Positions 33,817-43,081 of a DNA stretch of 64,000 nucleotides are shown here, piece after piece. This DNA is from an uncultured Mediterranea sp. Lineage in GTDB: Bacteria > Bacteroidota > Bacteroidia > Bacteroidales > Bacteroidaceae. Numbering within the stretch: position 1 is the first letter of the stretch; each line of letters opens with the position of its first letter. A model generated the notes under the pieces. That model was given only the letters and a program-made list of their open reading frames with translations. It had not been told where the DNA came from and ran no database searches. The DNA lies in assembly GCF_902493215.1 (NCBI RefSeq), contig NZ_CABUOL010000015.1:21218-85217 (forward strand), written 5' to 3'. The position numbers were made by a program, and so were the translations under genes.

Positions 33817-34629
33817 TTACTTCAGCAGTGACTCGGGATCCAAGTGGTCGGCCTCGATGTCCTTGAAGTAGCGGTATGTACCCACTTTCAGTTCGTCGGT
33901 AGCAGCATCGTCGCAGATGATGATACCCTTCTCGTGCATCTGCAGGGCACTGATGGTCCACATCTGCATCACAGGACCTTCTACGGCATGATACAGGGCG
34001 CGTGCCTTGTTGTGGCCATTCACAATGATCATCACTTCCTTGGCGCTGAGCACAGTGCCTACACCTACGGTCAGGGCTGTCTTGGGCACCTTGTTCACGT
34101 CGTTGTCGAAGAAACGTGAGTTGGCGATGATGGTATCCGTAGTCAGCGTCTTCTGACGGGTGCGAGAAGACAGGGAAGAACCCGGCTCGTTGAAGGCAAT
34201 ATGTCCGTCGGGACCGATACCGCCCATGAAGAGGTCGATACCACCGTACGACTTGATTTTCTCCTCGTAGCGGGCGCACTCGGCGTCGAGGTCGGCAGCA
34301 TTGCCGTTCAGTATGTTGGTATTCTCCGGCTTGATGTCGATGTGGCTGAAGAAATTGTTCCACATGAAGGAATAGTAGCTTTCAGGATGTTCCTTCGGCA
34401 GACCTACATATTCGTCCATGTTGAAGGTAACGACATTCTGGAAGGAAACAAGTCCCTTCTTGTTCAGGTCAATCAGTTCCTTGTACATACCCAGGGGTGA
34501 AGAACCTGTGGGGCATCCCAGTACAAAGGGTTTCTCTGCCGTAGGATTGGCGGCCTTGATCTTCGCAGCTACATAATGAGCTGCCCACTTCGATACGGAT
34601 TGGTAATCCGGCTGAATGATTAGTCTCAT
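33817..34629 (-). CDS. nagB: Glucosamine-6-phosphate deaminase NagB
   Basis: 270 residues, close to E. coli NagB (266). Motifs: VLGCPTGSSPLGMYKEL (phosphate loop), TFNMDEYVGLPKEHPESY (catalytic Asp/Glu), LFMGGIGPDGHIAFNEPGSSL with the His, and TVGVGTVLSAKEVMIIVNGHNKA. It converts glucosamine-6-phosphate to fructose-6-phosphate and ammonia. This suits the amino-sugar-releasing enzymes encoded 4-8 kb to the right. No operon partner. Confidence 0.96.
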   Translation of the reverse strand: MRLIIQPDYQSVSKWAAHYVAAKIKAANPTAEKPFVLGCPTGSSPLGMYKELIDLNKKGLVSFQNVVTFNMDEYVGLPKEHPESYYSFMWNNFFSHIDIKPENTNILNGNAADLDAECARYEEKIKSYGGIDLFMGGIGPDGHIAFNEPGSSLSSRTRQKTLTTDTIIANSRFFDNDVNKVPKTALTVGVGTVLSAKEVMIIVNGHNKARALYHAVEGPVMQMWTISALQMHEKGIIICDDAATDELKVGTYRYFKDIEADHLDPESLLK

Positions 34630-34741
34630 GTCTGATCAATTTTTATAAGGTTAGTAATAATAGTAATGATGAATGGTTAATGGCAAATGGTAAATATCCG
34701 TCCGGATGGTTACTCACCGCCAACCACTAACCGTTAACCGC

Positions 34742-35941
34742 TTATTTCCGGTCCTTCTTCAGGCGGTCGGCCATGGCGCGGGCCAGGTTCTCACACTGTT
34801 CGTAGGTAATCTCCTTCATGGCCTGCTTCATTTCCACAGGGTCGCCCACTATTTCCAGCTTGCTCTTCTCGGCAAACTCGGCGATGCGCTTCACGGCTGC
34901 ACCTGCCCATGTGAACGAACCGAACCAGCCCAGATAGCGTCCCTTTACCTCGCGCACCAGTATCTTGGAGAGGAGCGAGTCCACTTCGGGATAAATCTGG
35001 TTGCTGTACGTGGGGCTGCCCACAATGAGCCCGCGATATTTGAAGATATCTTTCAGGATGTACGAAGGATTGCTCTTGCTTACGTTGTGCATCACAATGT
35101 TCTTGATGCCCTGTGCTGACAGTTCGGCGGCAATGGCTTCGGCCATCTGCTCCGTATTGCCGTACATGCTGCCATAGACGATGACCACACCCTCCTCGGC
35201 CTCGTAGCGGCTCAAGCGGTCGTAAACACCTACCACACGGGCGATGTTCTCTGTCCACACCGGTCCGTGGGTCGAACAGATGGTCGTGATGGGCAGGTGT
35301 CCCAGCTTGGCCAGTGCCTTCTGCACGGGGTTGCCATACTTGCCCACGATGTTGGAGTAGTAGCGCACCATCTCTTCCCAATACTTGTCCAGATTGATGC
35401 GTGTGTCGAGGAAACCGCCGTCCAGCGTGCCGAAGCAGCCGAAAGCGTCGCCGGCAAAGAGGATGCCTTCGGTTTCGTCGAAAGTCATCATCGTCTCGGG
35501 CCAGTGTACCATCGGTGTCAGGTAGAATTTCAGTTTATGGTGGCCCAGGTCGAGCATCGACTCGTCCTTCACCTCGTAGCGGTCGCCCGTCACGCCATAG
35601 TAACCCTCGATCATGCCGAAGGTCTGCTTGTTGCCCACGATGACGATGTCGGGGTAGTGCTGCTTGATGAGGCGGATGGATCCCGAGTGGTCGGGCTCCA
35701 TGTGGTTGATGATGAGGTATTGGATGGGGCGGTCGCCGATGATGCAGCGTATCTTGCGCAGATACGTCTCGAAGAAGCAGGCATCTACGGTGTCCACCAG
35801 TGCCACAATGTCGTCGTCTATCAGATACGAGTTGTAAGAAACGCCGTAGGGCAAAGGCCACATTCCTTCGAAAAGGTGCTTGTTACGGTCGTTCACGCCT
35901 ACGTAATGTACTTTTCCTTTAATCAATGTTTTCTGGTTCAT
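34742..35941 (-). CDS. Flavodiiron protein (A-type flavoprotein)
   Basis: 399 residues. The N-terminal metallo-beta-lactamase-like domain (about 1-250) holds the diiron ligands: HMEPDHSG (H-x-E-x-D motif), H in MVHWPETM, FAGDAFGCFG and STHGPVW. The C-terminal flavodoxin domain begins VVIVYGSMYGNTEQMAEAI and contains GSPTYSNQIYPEV. Such enzymes reduce O2 to water or NO to N2O and protect anaerobes. No rubredoxin is fused or adjacent, so the electron donor is unknown. Confidence 0.94.
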   Translation of the reverse strand: MNQKTLIKGKVHYVGVNDRNKHLFEGMWPLPYGVSYNSYLIDDDIVALVDTVDACFFETYLRKIRCIIGDRPIQYLIINHMEPDHSGSIRLIKQHYPDIVIVGNKQTFGMIEGYYGVTGDRYEVKDESMLDLGHHKLKFYLTPMVHWPETMMTFDETEGILFAGDAFGCFGTLDGGFLDTRINLDKYWEEMVRYYSNIVGKYGNPVQKALAKLGHLPITTICSTHGPVWTENIARVVGVYDRLSRYEAEEGVVIVYGSMYGNTEQMAEAIAAELSAQGIKNIVMHNVSKSNPSYILKDIFKYRGLIVGSPTYSNQIYPEVDSLLSKILVREVKGRYLGWFGSFTWAGAAVKRIAEFAEKSKLEIVGDPVEMKQAMKEITYEQCENLARAMADRLKKDRK

Positions 35942-36003
35942 ACTTTGATCGTCTTATTTGGATTCATTCCAGTCTTGATACATGGTGCAAAAATACGATA
36001 TTT

Positions 36004-36933
36004 TTATTGATTATACAACTTTCCCTGCCAGGCGTCCAGTTCTTTCATTCTTTTTTGCAGGCGGTGGTTGAATTCGTAGTTTTTCAGCCCCCAGTCGGGT
36101 GCGATGAGCAGTTCTTTGGGCGACTGTGACACGAATCGTTCCAGCACCAGGTCGGGGCGCAGACGCTGGATGTAGTCCACCACCAGCGCGATGTACTCGT
36201 CCACGTCATGGAACAGGTGGAAGTTTTCGGGCCGCTCCTCGTACTCGCGGGCCATGCGGGTACCGCGTATCAGTTGCAACTGGTGCAGCTTCAGGGTATC
36301 GAGGGGCAGACGCGAGATATCTGCCGCCTGACCCAATATATCCTCGCGCAACTCGCCGGGCAGCCCCAGAATGACGTGCCCGCCTACGGGCAGCCCGCGG
36401 GCGGCCGTACGCTCCACAGCGTCCACCGCCGCCTGCCACGTATGTCCGCGGTTGATGCGGCGCAGGGTGTGGTCCAGCGTACTCTCGATGCCGTACTCCA
36501 CCAGCACGAACGTCCGCCGGGCCAACGCTTCCAGGTAATCCAACAGGGCGTCGGGCATGCAGTCGGGACGTGTACCGATGACCAGCCCCACCACGTCGTC
36601 CACCGCCAGTGCCTCTTCATACTTGCGCTTCAGCGCCTCCAGCTCGCCATACGTGTTGGTGTAGGCCTGGAAGTAGGCCAGATACTTCATTTCGGGATAC
36701 TTGTGCGCAAAGAAGCGTTTCCCTTCCTCCAGCTGTACGGATACCGATTTCTCCGTACGGCAGTATTCTGGGTTGAACGTCTGGTTGTTGCAATACGTGC
36801 ATCCGCCGTAGCCCACCGTCCCGTCGCGGTTGGGGCACGTGAAACCCGCATTGATCGAAATCTTCTGCACCTTGCCGGTGAAGAACCGCTTCAGAAAAGT
36901 CGGGAAATCGTTATAGCGTATTTTTGTTTCCAT
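36004..36933 (-). CDS. TIGR01212-type radical SAM protein (YhcC-like)
   Basis: 309 residues. The iron-sulfur site is the unusual long form CPNRDGTVGYGGCTYCNNQTF (cluster C…C-x2-C), the hallmark of this family; later motifs include VGLVIGTRPDCMPDALLD, VEYGIESTLDHTLRRINRGHTW and GHVILGLPGELREDI. The Elp3-like core suggests a modification reaction, but the substrate is not known. Single gene, with a 62-base gap to the flavodiiron gene. Confidence 0.9.
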   Translation of the reverse strand: METKIRYNDFPTFLKRFFTGKVQKISINAGFTCPNRDGTVGYGGCTYCNNQTFNPEYCRTEKSVSVQLEEGKRFFAHKYPEMKYLAYFQAYTNTYGELEALKRKYEEALAVDDVVGLVIGTRPDCMPDALLDYLEALARRTFVLVEYGIESTLDHTLRRINRGHTWQAAVDAVERTAARGLPVGGHVILGLPGELREDILGQAADISRLPLDTLKLHQLQLIRGTRMAREYEERPENFHLFHDVDEYIALVVDYIQRLRPDLVLERFVSQSPKELLIAPDWGLKNYEFNHRLQKRMKELDAWQGKLYNQ

Positions 36934-37026
36934 CCATTCTTGTTATAGACAGAGACCAAAGGTAGACAAAAACAGACAAAGAGCCAAACATCCGAACCGG
37001 AATATAATACCGGAAATGCCATCCGT

Positions 37027-38031
37027 TCAATCATCGCCCCAGCCGAAAGTATATATTTCCGCCTCATTCTCGGCAAACACGCCATAGATGGTCCGCCTGT
37101 CCTCATCCACCACAAACGAACTGACCAAACGGTCCAGGAGCCATTGCGCCAACGGTGTTCCTTCCCACGAAAATACCTGAATGGAAGGAAGACACTTCCG
37201 GCTATAGATTTCTTCGGGCTTCATATCCAAGTTCAAGGTATAGATATGATCCTGTGTTGCATAGACCGACAGTGTATGGATCCGCCGTTCATCAGATGCA
37301 ACAGGAATCTGCGGGTCTTTGGGAGCAATGTCCAACAGAATGTCATGCAGAATATTTCCGGAACGGTCGATGATGCGGAAACGGCGGTCGGACACATAGA
37401 AAGAGGCGAAGCACTCTCCTGAAGGACGGGCTGCGGTCAATCGTTCATACGCCTGATTACGGGCCAATACACTTCCGAAACGTTCTTCGGTTTCCGGATA
37501 ATCAACTTTCTGCTCCTGACTTCCGTCCGGATGGATAAAAATATATTCTTTGGAATCTTCGTGGTCGGCTTCACAGACGTACAAAGAATCGGCCAGCATC
37601 ATCAAGCCGTTGTAATAGCTACGCTGTACAGGAAGCGGATGGACGGAAATGACTGGTTTTCCCGATTCAAAAGAGATGGACTTCAACTTGTCCATATCTG
37701 TCACAAAAGTCTTCCCCGCATGCTGGCCCGCAAATTGCCCTACAGGCAACTGAAAATCTTCGGGACCTTCACCCAATACGCCAAAACTGTACAGATACCG
37801 GAAATCGTTACGGTCGAACACCTGAAAGCAGGTATCCATCTTGTCATTGAAAACGACCAGACGGGAACCGTCCAGGAACAACCCTCTCGGATACAGCATG
37901 ACAGGAGGGATGGAATGCACCTGGGCGACCAGCGTATCCGTCGTTTCAAAAGAAGTATACACATGGGTAGCGGTTTGACGGGAACAGGAACAAAGCCCGA
38001 CGATACAAAAGAAAAGAATTAACTTTTTCAT
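37027..38031 (-). CDS. BF3164-type six-bladed beta-propeller lipoprotein
   Basis: 334 residues from MKKLILFFCIVGLCSC (start 38031); the frame stays open 12 codons upstream. The lipobox is VGLCSC. The sequence repeats beta-propeller-like blocks (RLVVFNDKMDTCFQVFDRNDFRYLYSFGVLGEGPEDF; DHIYTLNLDMKPEEIY; IQVFSWEGTPLAQWLLD), as in the BF3164/6-bladed propeller lipoproteins of Bacteroides. Such genes usually follow very small peptide genes, and one is found 67 bases upstream here. Function unknown. Confidence 0.8.
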   Translation of the reverse strand: MKKLILFFCIVGLCSCSRQTATHVYTSFETTDTLVAQVHSIPPVMLYPRGLFLDGSRLVVFNDKMDTCFQVFDRNDFRYLYSFGVLGEGPEDFQLPVGQFAGQHAGKTFVTDMDKLKSISFESGKPVISVHPLPVQRSYYNGLMMLADSLYVCEADHEDSKEYIFIHPDGSQEQKVDYPETEERFGSVLARNQAYERLTAARPSGECFASFYVSDRRFRIIDRSGNILHDILLDIAPKDPQIPVASDERRIHTLSVYATQDHIYTLNLDMKPEEIYSRKCLPSIQVFSWEGTPLAQWLLDRLVSSFVVDEDRRTIYGVFAENEAEIYTFGWGDD

Positions 38032-38098
38032 ACCATATCTCAAATATATAGAAATAACATCCAACAAAATCTATCAGACAAATCTCCCAACACTTCAA

Positions 38099-38221
38099 CT
38101 ACTTTACATAGCAGCATACTACATCCCAATCACTTACCTTCGGATAGGCCTCTGCAAAAAACAATGCACACGCGGCACCAGCCAGCAGGCAAACATAAAA
38201 AGGAAGTCTTCGGTTTTTCAT
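38099..38221 (-). CDS. 40-residue peptide with membrane or signal segment
   Basis: A short frame, ATG at 38221 to TAG at 38099. It opens MKNRRLPFYVCLLAGAACAL, a positively charged start with a hydrophobic stretch and small residues like a signal peptide, followed by FFAEAYPKVSDWDVVCCYVK. It lies upstream of the propeller lipoprotein on the same strand. In Bacteroides such lipoproteins are often preceded by short NVEALA-type peptide genes; the NVEALA motif itself is not exact here (AEAY). A TATTTTTG box lies about 25 bases upstream. Confidence 0.5.
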   Translation of the reverse strand: MKNRRLPFYVCLLAGAACALFFAEAYPKVSDWDVVCCYVK

Positions 38222-38605
38222 CTATACTCACGCTATTTTCATTGCAAAAATAAGAAAAAAACTGATTTCAACCATTTCTTCATCCACACTTCCAACCTGC
38301 ACGGACGAATCAGAAGAAAGACAAGCCCTATCCTAACAAGCAGGAGCGACCTTTTTCCTCCCCTTTCCCCGAGTGAGGGAATGTTTTTCTCTTTAAAGGG
38401 GAAAGGCTTTACCTTTGAAAGGGAAAGGTCTTCTCCTTTAAAGGGAAAAGGTTTCCCCTATTTTAAGAAGGCTATAGAAAGTTTTTCCCCGTTTTGGAAA
38501 GGTGCATAGAAAAACCCGCTACCGGAGGTATGAACCATCCGGTAACGGGCATCTATTTATTCTTACAGCAATCCTGCGGAAACGGTTCCGGCTGTGCCGC
38601 AGAGA
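38222..38605. other. 384-base gap holding array C
   Basis: No gene seen. The centre is filled by the hairpin array at 38364-38452. A hairpin ACCCGCTACCGGAGG…CCGGTAACGGGC at about 38514-38549 (arms CCCGCTACCGG and CCGGTAACGGG) is the probable terminator of the sulfatase gene on the minus strand. Confidence 0.6.
38364..38452. repeat. 22-bp-period hairpin array C
   Basis: Four units begin at 38364, 38386 (22 bp each), 38408 (23 bp) and 38431 (22 bp), followed by decayed copies to about 38500. Units are palindromes such as TTTCTCTTTAAAGGGGAAA and TTCTCCTTTAAAGGGAAAAG. They share arms and spacing with array B at 28645. Confidence 0.85.
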
Positions 38606-40204
38606 CTATTTCTGCCGGGCCTTTGCCGCCTGAAGTTTCTCCTCAATAGGGTCCTTGTACTGGGCCTGGAGTTTCTTCAGCTCGGCGTGCAGCTCGCGGG
38701 TCACTTCCTCGTAGCCCGGCTTGCCATAAAGGTTGTTCATTTCCTTGGGGTCTTCCTGGAGGTCGTAGAGTTCCCACTCGTCGATGTCGTTGTAGAAGTG
38801 GATGAGCTTGTAGCGCTCGGTACGCACACCGTAGTGGCGCTTCACCATGTGCTCGGCGGGATACTCGTAGAAGTGGTAGTAGAGCGACTTGCGCCAGTCG
38901 GCCGGCTTCTCGCCTCGGAGCAAGGGCAGCAGAGAGACGCCCTGGATGTCGTCGGGGATGGGTGCTCCGGCCAGGTCGAGGAAGGTGGGCGCGTAGTCGA
39001 TATTCTGCACCAGCTGCGGGATGTCGCCACGCGTCTGGAAGTCCTTGGGCAGACGCATCACGAGCGGCGTGCGCATGGACTCTTCGTACATGAAGCGCTT
39101 GTCGAACCAGCCGTGCTCGCCCATGTAGAAGCCCTGGTCGGAGGTGTAGACCACGAGGGTGTTGTCCAGCAGGCCCTGCGCCTCCAGGTAGTCGAGCACA
39201 CGGCCCACGTTGTCGTCGAGCGACTTCACCACCTTGGCATAGTCGCGCATGTAGCGCTGGTACTTCCATTCGGCCAGCTCGCGTCCCTGCGGGTTCTTCT
39301 TGTAGAACTCCTCGATGATGGGTGCGTAGAAAGCATCGTACTGGGCACGCTCTTCGGGCGTCAGACGGCCAATGAAGGCTTCATAAGTTCCCTTGAGCGG
39401 AGTCTTGAGATCCTTGCGGTACATCTTCGTATCGTACATGATGTCCATATCCTTCCAGATGCTCATCTCCTGCGCAGCGGCGGCCGGACGGCCCTCGTAG
39501 TCGTCATAGAAGTTGTCGGGCATGGGGAAAGTCTTGTCCTCGTAGAGGGAGAGATACTTCAGCTCGGGCAGCCAGTTGCGGTGGATGGCCTTGTGGTGGA
39601 TGAAGAGGCAGAAAGGTTTGTCCTTGTCGCGCCGGTTCTCCATCCAGTCGATGCTCTTGTCGGTGATGAGGTTGGTCAGATAACCTTTCTCCGTGACGGT
39701 ATCGTTCTGCATGGTGATGAAGCGCGGGTTGTAGTAGTCGCCTTGGCCGGGCAGGATTTCCCAGTAATCGAAGCCGGTGGGCAGGCTTTCGAGGTGCCAC
39801 TTGCCGACGATGACCGTCTGGTAGCCCGCCTGCTGGAGCAGCTTGGGCATGGTCTGCTGGGAGCCGTCGAACACGCAGGTGGTGTTGTCCGTGAAGCCGT
39901 TGGCATGGCTGTGCTTGCCCGTAATCATGCAGGCACGGCTGGGACCGCTCAGCGAGTTGGCCACGAAGCTGTTGGTGAAGCGCACACCGTCGGCGGCGAT
40001 GCGGTCGAGGTTGGGCGTCTCGATGTAGCGGCGGTCGTAGCAGCTCATCATCTGCGCCGTGTGGTCGTCGGTCATGATGTAGACGATGTTGTAGGGCTTG
40101 GCCTCGGCCTTCTTCTGCGCGGAGCAGGACGAAAGGAGGGGCAACACGGCTGCCGTGCCCGAAAGCGAGCACAGCAGCGAGGTGGAGAGGTGGAAATGCT
40201 TCAT
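38606..40204 (-). CDS. Secreted serine-type sulfatase (probable GlcNAc-6-sulfatase)
   Basis: 532 residues. An N-terminal segment ends in a lipobox (LPLLSSC), so it is probably membrane-anchored outside the cytoplasm. The metal site starts NIVYIMTDDHTAQM. The formylglycine motif is the serine type, LSGPSRACMITGKHSHANG, which needs an anaerobic sulfatase-maturating radical SAM enzyme (not in this window). Later motifs are VGKWHLESLPTGFDYW and SDQGFYMGEHGWFDKR. This resembles the S1_11 GlcNAc-6-O-sulfatases of Bacteroides. The GH20 gene lies 11 bases upstream, so both enzymes likely remove sulfated GlcNAc from mucin or glycosaminoglycans. Confidence 0.9.
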   Translation of the reverse strand: MKHFHLSTSLLCSLSGTAAVLPLLSSCSAQKKAEAKPYNIVYIMTDDHTAQMMSCYDRRYIETPNLDRIAADGVRFTNSFVANSLSGPSRACMITGKHSHANGFTDNTTCVFDGSQQTMPKLLQQAGYQTVIVGKWHLESLPTGFDYWEILPGQGDYYNPRFITMQNDTVTEKGYLTNLITDKSIDWMENRRDKDKPFCLFIHHKAIHRNWLPELKYLSLYEDKTFPMPDNFYDDYEGRPAAAAQEMSIWKDMDIMYDTKMYRKDLKTPLKGTYEAFIGRLTPEERAQYDAFYAPIIEEFYKKNPQGRELAEWKYQRYMRDYAKVVKSLDDNVGRVLDYLEAQGLLDNTLVVYTSDQGFYMGEHGWFDKRFMYEESMRTPLVMRLPKDFQTRGDIPQLVQNIDYAPTFLDLAGAPIPDDIQGVSLLPLLRGEKPADWRKSLYYHFYEYPAEHMVKRHYGVRTERYKLIHFYNDIDEWELYDLQEDPKEMNNLYGKPGYEEVTRELHAELKKLQAQYKDPIEEKLQAAKARQK

Positions 40205-40215
40205 CTAAAAGGAAA

Positions 40216-42171
40216 TTATCGGTTGTAAACTTTCAGGTTGGTAATCTTGCTCTTGAACGAGCCGGCCTTCTTGAGGGGGAAGACAAGGGTACGCACATAG
40301 TTCAGGGAAGTCTTGCCTTCGTCAAAGTAGCGTTTCTGGATGTCCATCGTCTCGACGAGCTTGCCGTTAATATAGAGCGAGGTGGAACGGTTGTCACCCT
40401 TCACCTGTACGTTCAGCTTCTCGCCCGGATAGGGACGGAACTGGAAGGTGTTCAGATAGCCGTCGCGCGCAAAGCCGAAACGGCCGCTGACGGGATCGGC
40501 CAGGTAGAAGACAGCGTTGTCCGAACGGAAGAGCTCGGTGCCGGGAGTCTCGTCGGCAGCCTCGAGGTCGAAGCTGACGGTATAGCCGTAGCCTATCTCC
40601 TCATGGGCCAGGCTGGAACCCGGACGTACTTCGGCCACTTCGTAAACCAAGCCTTCGGTGCGGCCGATACGCCCCATCTGGTTGACGCCGGGAGCTTCGC
40701 TCAAGCCCTGACGCAGACGGTCGAAGTCGGCGTATGGCAGGCCTGCCTGTGCGCCCCACGTCTTGGCGGCCAGCGTCTGCAAGGCGGGGAAGAGGCGGTG
40801 ATGGATGTCCTTGACGGAGATACCGTTGCCCACGTGGTCGTTCCATACGGCAAACATACCACCCAGGATGGCGGGGTCTTTCTCCTCGAAGACAGCCTTG
40901 CCCACGTGGGCAGGCGTCCACTTCTCATAGAGATATTGGGTATTCAGGTAGTCGTAGTAGTAACCGGCGGCAGGCACGATGTAGACCAGTCCGTCGGGGA
41001 TACTGATGAGTTTGTAGCCCTGGCGCACCATCTCTTTGGGATCGGCATAGCCATTGTACCAGGCGCTCATGATGACGTTCTCCGACTTGACGGGCGTATC
41101 GCCGGCAGCATGGGTCAGTGCACCCCATACGCAGGCCTGCTTGCCGTAGCTCTCCACCAGGCGGATGTAATGGTCGGTAAAGGCACGGAACTTCTCCACT
41201 ACGTCTTTCTTCTTGTTGGAATACTCGTCGGTACCGATGTGGACACGCGGGCCACGGAACACAGGCTTGTCTCCTTCCAAATATTCCTTGAAGAGGCCGT
41301 CCATGAACTTGTAAGTCTCGGGATTGAACAGGTCGAGATGGTCCATGCCATACTCCTTACTGCCTATCTCTGGTTTATATTGGGTGAAGGCCAGCGTATG
41401 GGCGGGCGCGTCGATTTCGGGGATAATCTCGACGAAACGTGAAGCGGCCTCTTCCTGGAAGTCAATGAACTCACGCTTGGTATAGTAACCGTCGCGGGCG
41501 GTGAGGCCGGGATAGGTATCGCACTCCAGACGGAAAGCGGCGTAAGTGCGTCCCCAGTCGTGGCCGAAGAACTGCTTGAAGCCGTTGTCGTTGAGGTGCA
41601 CCTGCAGGGTGTTCATCTTATAGTAGGCCATCATCTTCACCAGGTCGCGCATATAGGACATGGGGATGAACTTGCGTCCGCAGTCCATCATGAAGCCGCG
41701 CATGGCATAGTCGGGCCAGTCGCGCAACTGACCTTTCGGCAACTGGTGGTCTTCCGTCTGTTCGCTCATCTGGAGCAGGGTACGCGTAGCCCAGTAGGCA
41801 CCGACCACCTCGGGAGCGGAGACGGTGACGTAGCGGTCCACCCGGATGGCATAGCCTTCGCGGCCCAGTTTCTTGTCTTTCTTCAGCGTAAAGTAGATGT
41901 CGCCCTCTGAAGGCTTGCCCTGAGCGACAGCAGGAGCGGCGCCGAACATCTGCCCATAATCGGCAGCAAAGGCTTCGGCCACAGCACGCAAGGCCTCATC
42001 GGCATAGACCACACGCATGTCGGCCGAGGGAACAAAGGCACCCTCCTTACCCTTCCATTCCTTCAGTTCGGGGATGACAAACGGTTTCGCATTTTGGGCA
42101 TACACGGCCACTTGGGCACAAAAAAGCAACAACAGAAGGCCCAAGGCCTTGAACGAAATGATTTTATTCAT
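40216..42171 (-). CDS. GH20 beta-N-acetylhexosaminidase
   Basis: 651 residues from the ATG at 42171, which begins with a clean signal peptide (MNKIISFKALGLLLLLFCAQ); the frame is open 55 codons upstream but that part is not protein-like. A GH20b domain is followed by the (beta/alpha)8 barrel: LRDWPDYAMRGFMMDCGRKFIPM, VHLNDNGFKQFF, EIIPEIDAPAHTLAFTQ and the catalytic pair in RVHIGTDEYSNK. A C-terminal laminin-G/jellyroll-like domain starts near residue 500. It releases terminal GlcNAc or GalNAc from host glycans and is paired with the sulfatase. Confidence 0.94.
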   Translation of the reverse strand: MNKIISFKALGLLLLLFCAQVAVYAQNAKPFVIPELKEWKGKEGAFVPSADMRVVYADEALRAVAEAFAADYGQMFGAAPAVAQGKPSEGDIYFTLKKDKKLGREGYAIRVDRYVTVSAPEVVGAYWATRTLLQMSEQTEDHQLPKGQLRDWPDYAMRGFMMDCGRKFIPMSYMRDLVKMMAYYKMNTLQVHLNDNGFKQFFGHDWGRTYAAFRLECDTYPGLTARDGYYTKREFIDFQEEAASRFVEIIPEIDAPAHTLAFTQYKPEIGSKEYGMDHLDLFNPETYKFMDGLFKEYLEGDKPVFRGPRVHIGTDEYSNKKKDVVEKFRAFTDHYIRLVESYGKQACVWGALTHAAGDTPVKSENVIMSAWYNGYADPKEMVRQGYKLISIPDGLVYIVPAAGYYYDYLNTQYLYEKWTPAHVGKAVFEEKDPAILGGMFAVWNDHVGNGISVKDIHHRLFPALQTLAAKTWGAQAGLPYADFDRLRQGLSEAPGVNQMGRIGRTEGLVYEVAEVRPGSSLAHEEIGYGYTVSFDLEAADETPGTELFRSDNAVFYLADPVSGRFGFARDGYLNTFQFRPYPGEKLNVQVKGDNRSTSLYINGKLVETMDIQKRYFDEGKTSLNYVRTLVFPLKKAGSFKSKITNLKVYNR

Positions 42172-42289
42172 ATAAGAACACATTAAAGTTAAAAATACGT
42201 TGCATTGTCTCTCTCGCGTTTTCTGTATAGAATACCTGCAAATGTAACCATTTTCTTCCAAAGAGCCCCTATTGTCCGCAAAAAACAAA

Positions 42290-42333
42290 CACGGCCGATG
42301 CAAATCCGCCGAAAACGGATTGCACCGGCCGTG
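42290..42333 (-). terminator. Terminator after the YugP-type gene
   Basis: CACGGCCGATGCAAATCCG (42290-42308) pairs with CGGATTGCACCGGCCGTG (42316-42333) with one bulge. On the minus strand it is followed by TTTGTTTTTTG. It lies 53 bases beyond the peptidase stop. Confidence 0.85.
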
Positions 42334-42385
42334 CATATAAGATGAGGAAAAGCCGAAGACAAAGGGGAACGATTCCCCTCTTCCA

Positions 42386-43081
42386 TTACTCGCGGCGTCC
42401 CATGAAAATCATCACATAATAAATCAGCGTAGCCAACGAACCCAAAGCAGCCACTACATAGGTATAGGCAGCAGAGCGGAGGGCGTCTTCGGCCTTATCG
42501 TGGTTATAGGAATTGGTGATGCCGCTCGCACTGAGCCATACCAACGCCCTGCGGCTGGCATTGATTTCCACCGGCAGAGTGACAAAACTGAACAGCGTGG
42601 TCATCGCAAAGAGGATGATACCTGCCAGCAGGAAGTTCGAATTGACGTCCAGCAGCAAAATACCGGCCAGTAGCACCCACGTCATGATGTTTGAAGCAAA
42701 CGAAACGACCGGCACCAGCTTGCTGCGCAGGGTGAGCGGTGCATAGGCACGGGCATGCTGCAAGGCGTGTCCACACTCGTGGGCGGCTACGGCGGCGGCC
42801 ATGATGCTGTTGCTGGAGTAAACGCTCTCACTCAGGTTGACGGTCTTGTTGGCGGGGTTGTAGTGGTCGGTCAGGTGTCCGGGCGTACAAGTGACCTGTA
42901 CGTCATAAATCCCGTTGTCGTTGAGCATCTTGCGGGCCACGTCGGCGCCTGTCATACCGTTTCCAGTAGGTATTTTCGAATACTTCTTGAACTTGTTCTG
43001 CAGGTTCATCTGCACCAGCCAGCTCACAACGGCTACGCCGATAAATATAATCCACTGCATTCCTATCATTCCTGTTCCCAT
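42386..43081 (-). CDS. YugP-type membrane zinc metallopeptidase
   Basis: 231 residues. Four hydrophobic stretches surround the zinc motif HECGHALQHA (about 101-110), with the third ligand expected in the following helices (VEINASRRALVWL region). It corresponds to the neutral zinc metallopeptidase family PF04298, whose targets are not known. A TATCTTTG box (minus strand, near 43144-43151) lies about 63 bases ahead of the start. Single gene with a strong terminator. Confidence 0.88.
   Translation of the reverse strand: MGTGMIGMQWIIFIGVAVVSWLVQMNLQNKFKKYSKIPTGNGMTGADVARKMLNDNGIYDVQVTCTPGHLTDHYNPANKTVNLSESVYSSNSIMAAAVAAHECGHALQHARAYAPLTLRSKLVPVVSFASNIMTWVLLAGILLLDVNSNFLLAGIILFAMTTLFSFVTLPVEINASRRALVWLSASGITNSYNHDKAEDALRSAAYTYVVAALGSLATLIYYVMIFMGRRE

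Noticed and set aside
38594..40228. 544-codon plus-strand frame over the sulfatase
   Set aside because: Antisense shadow, Val/Leu/Gly-rich; the minus strand holds a complete sulfatase.
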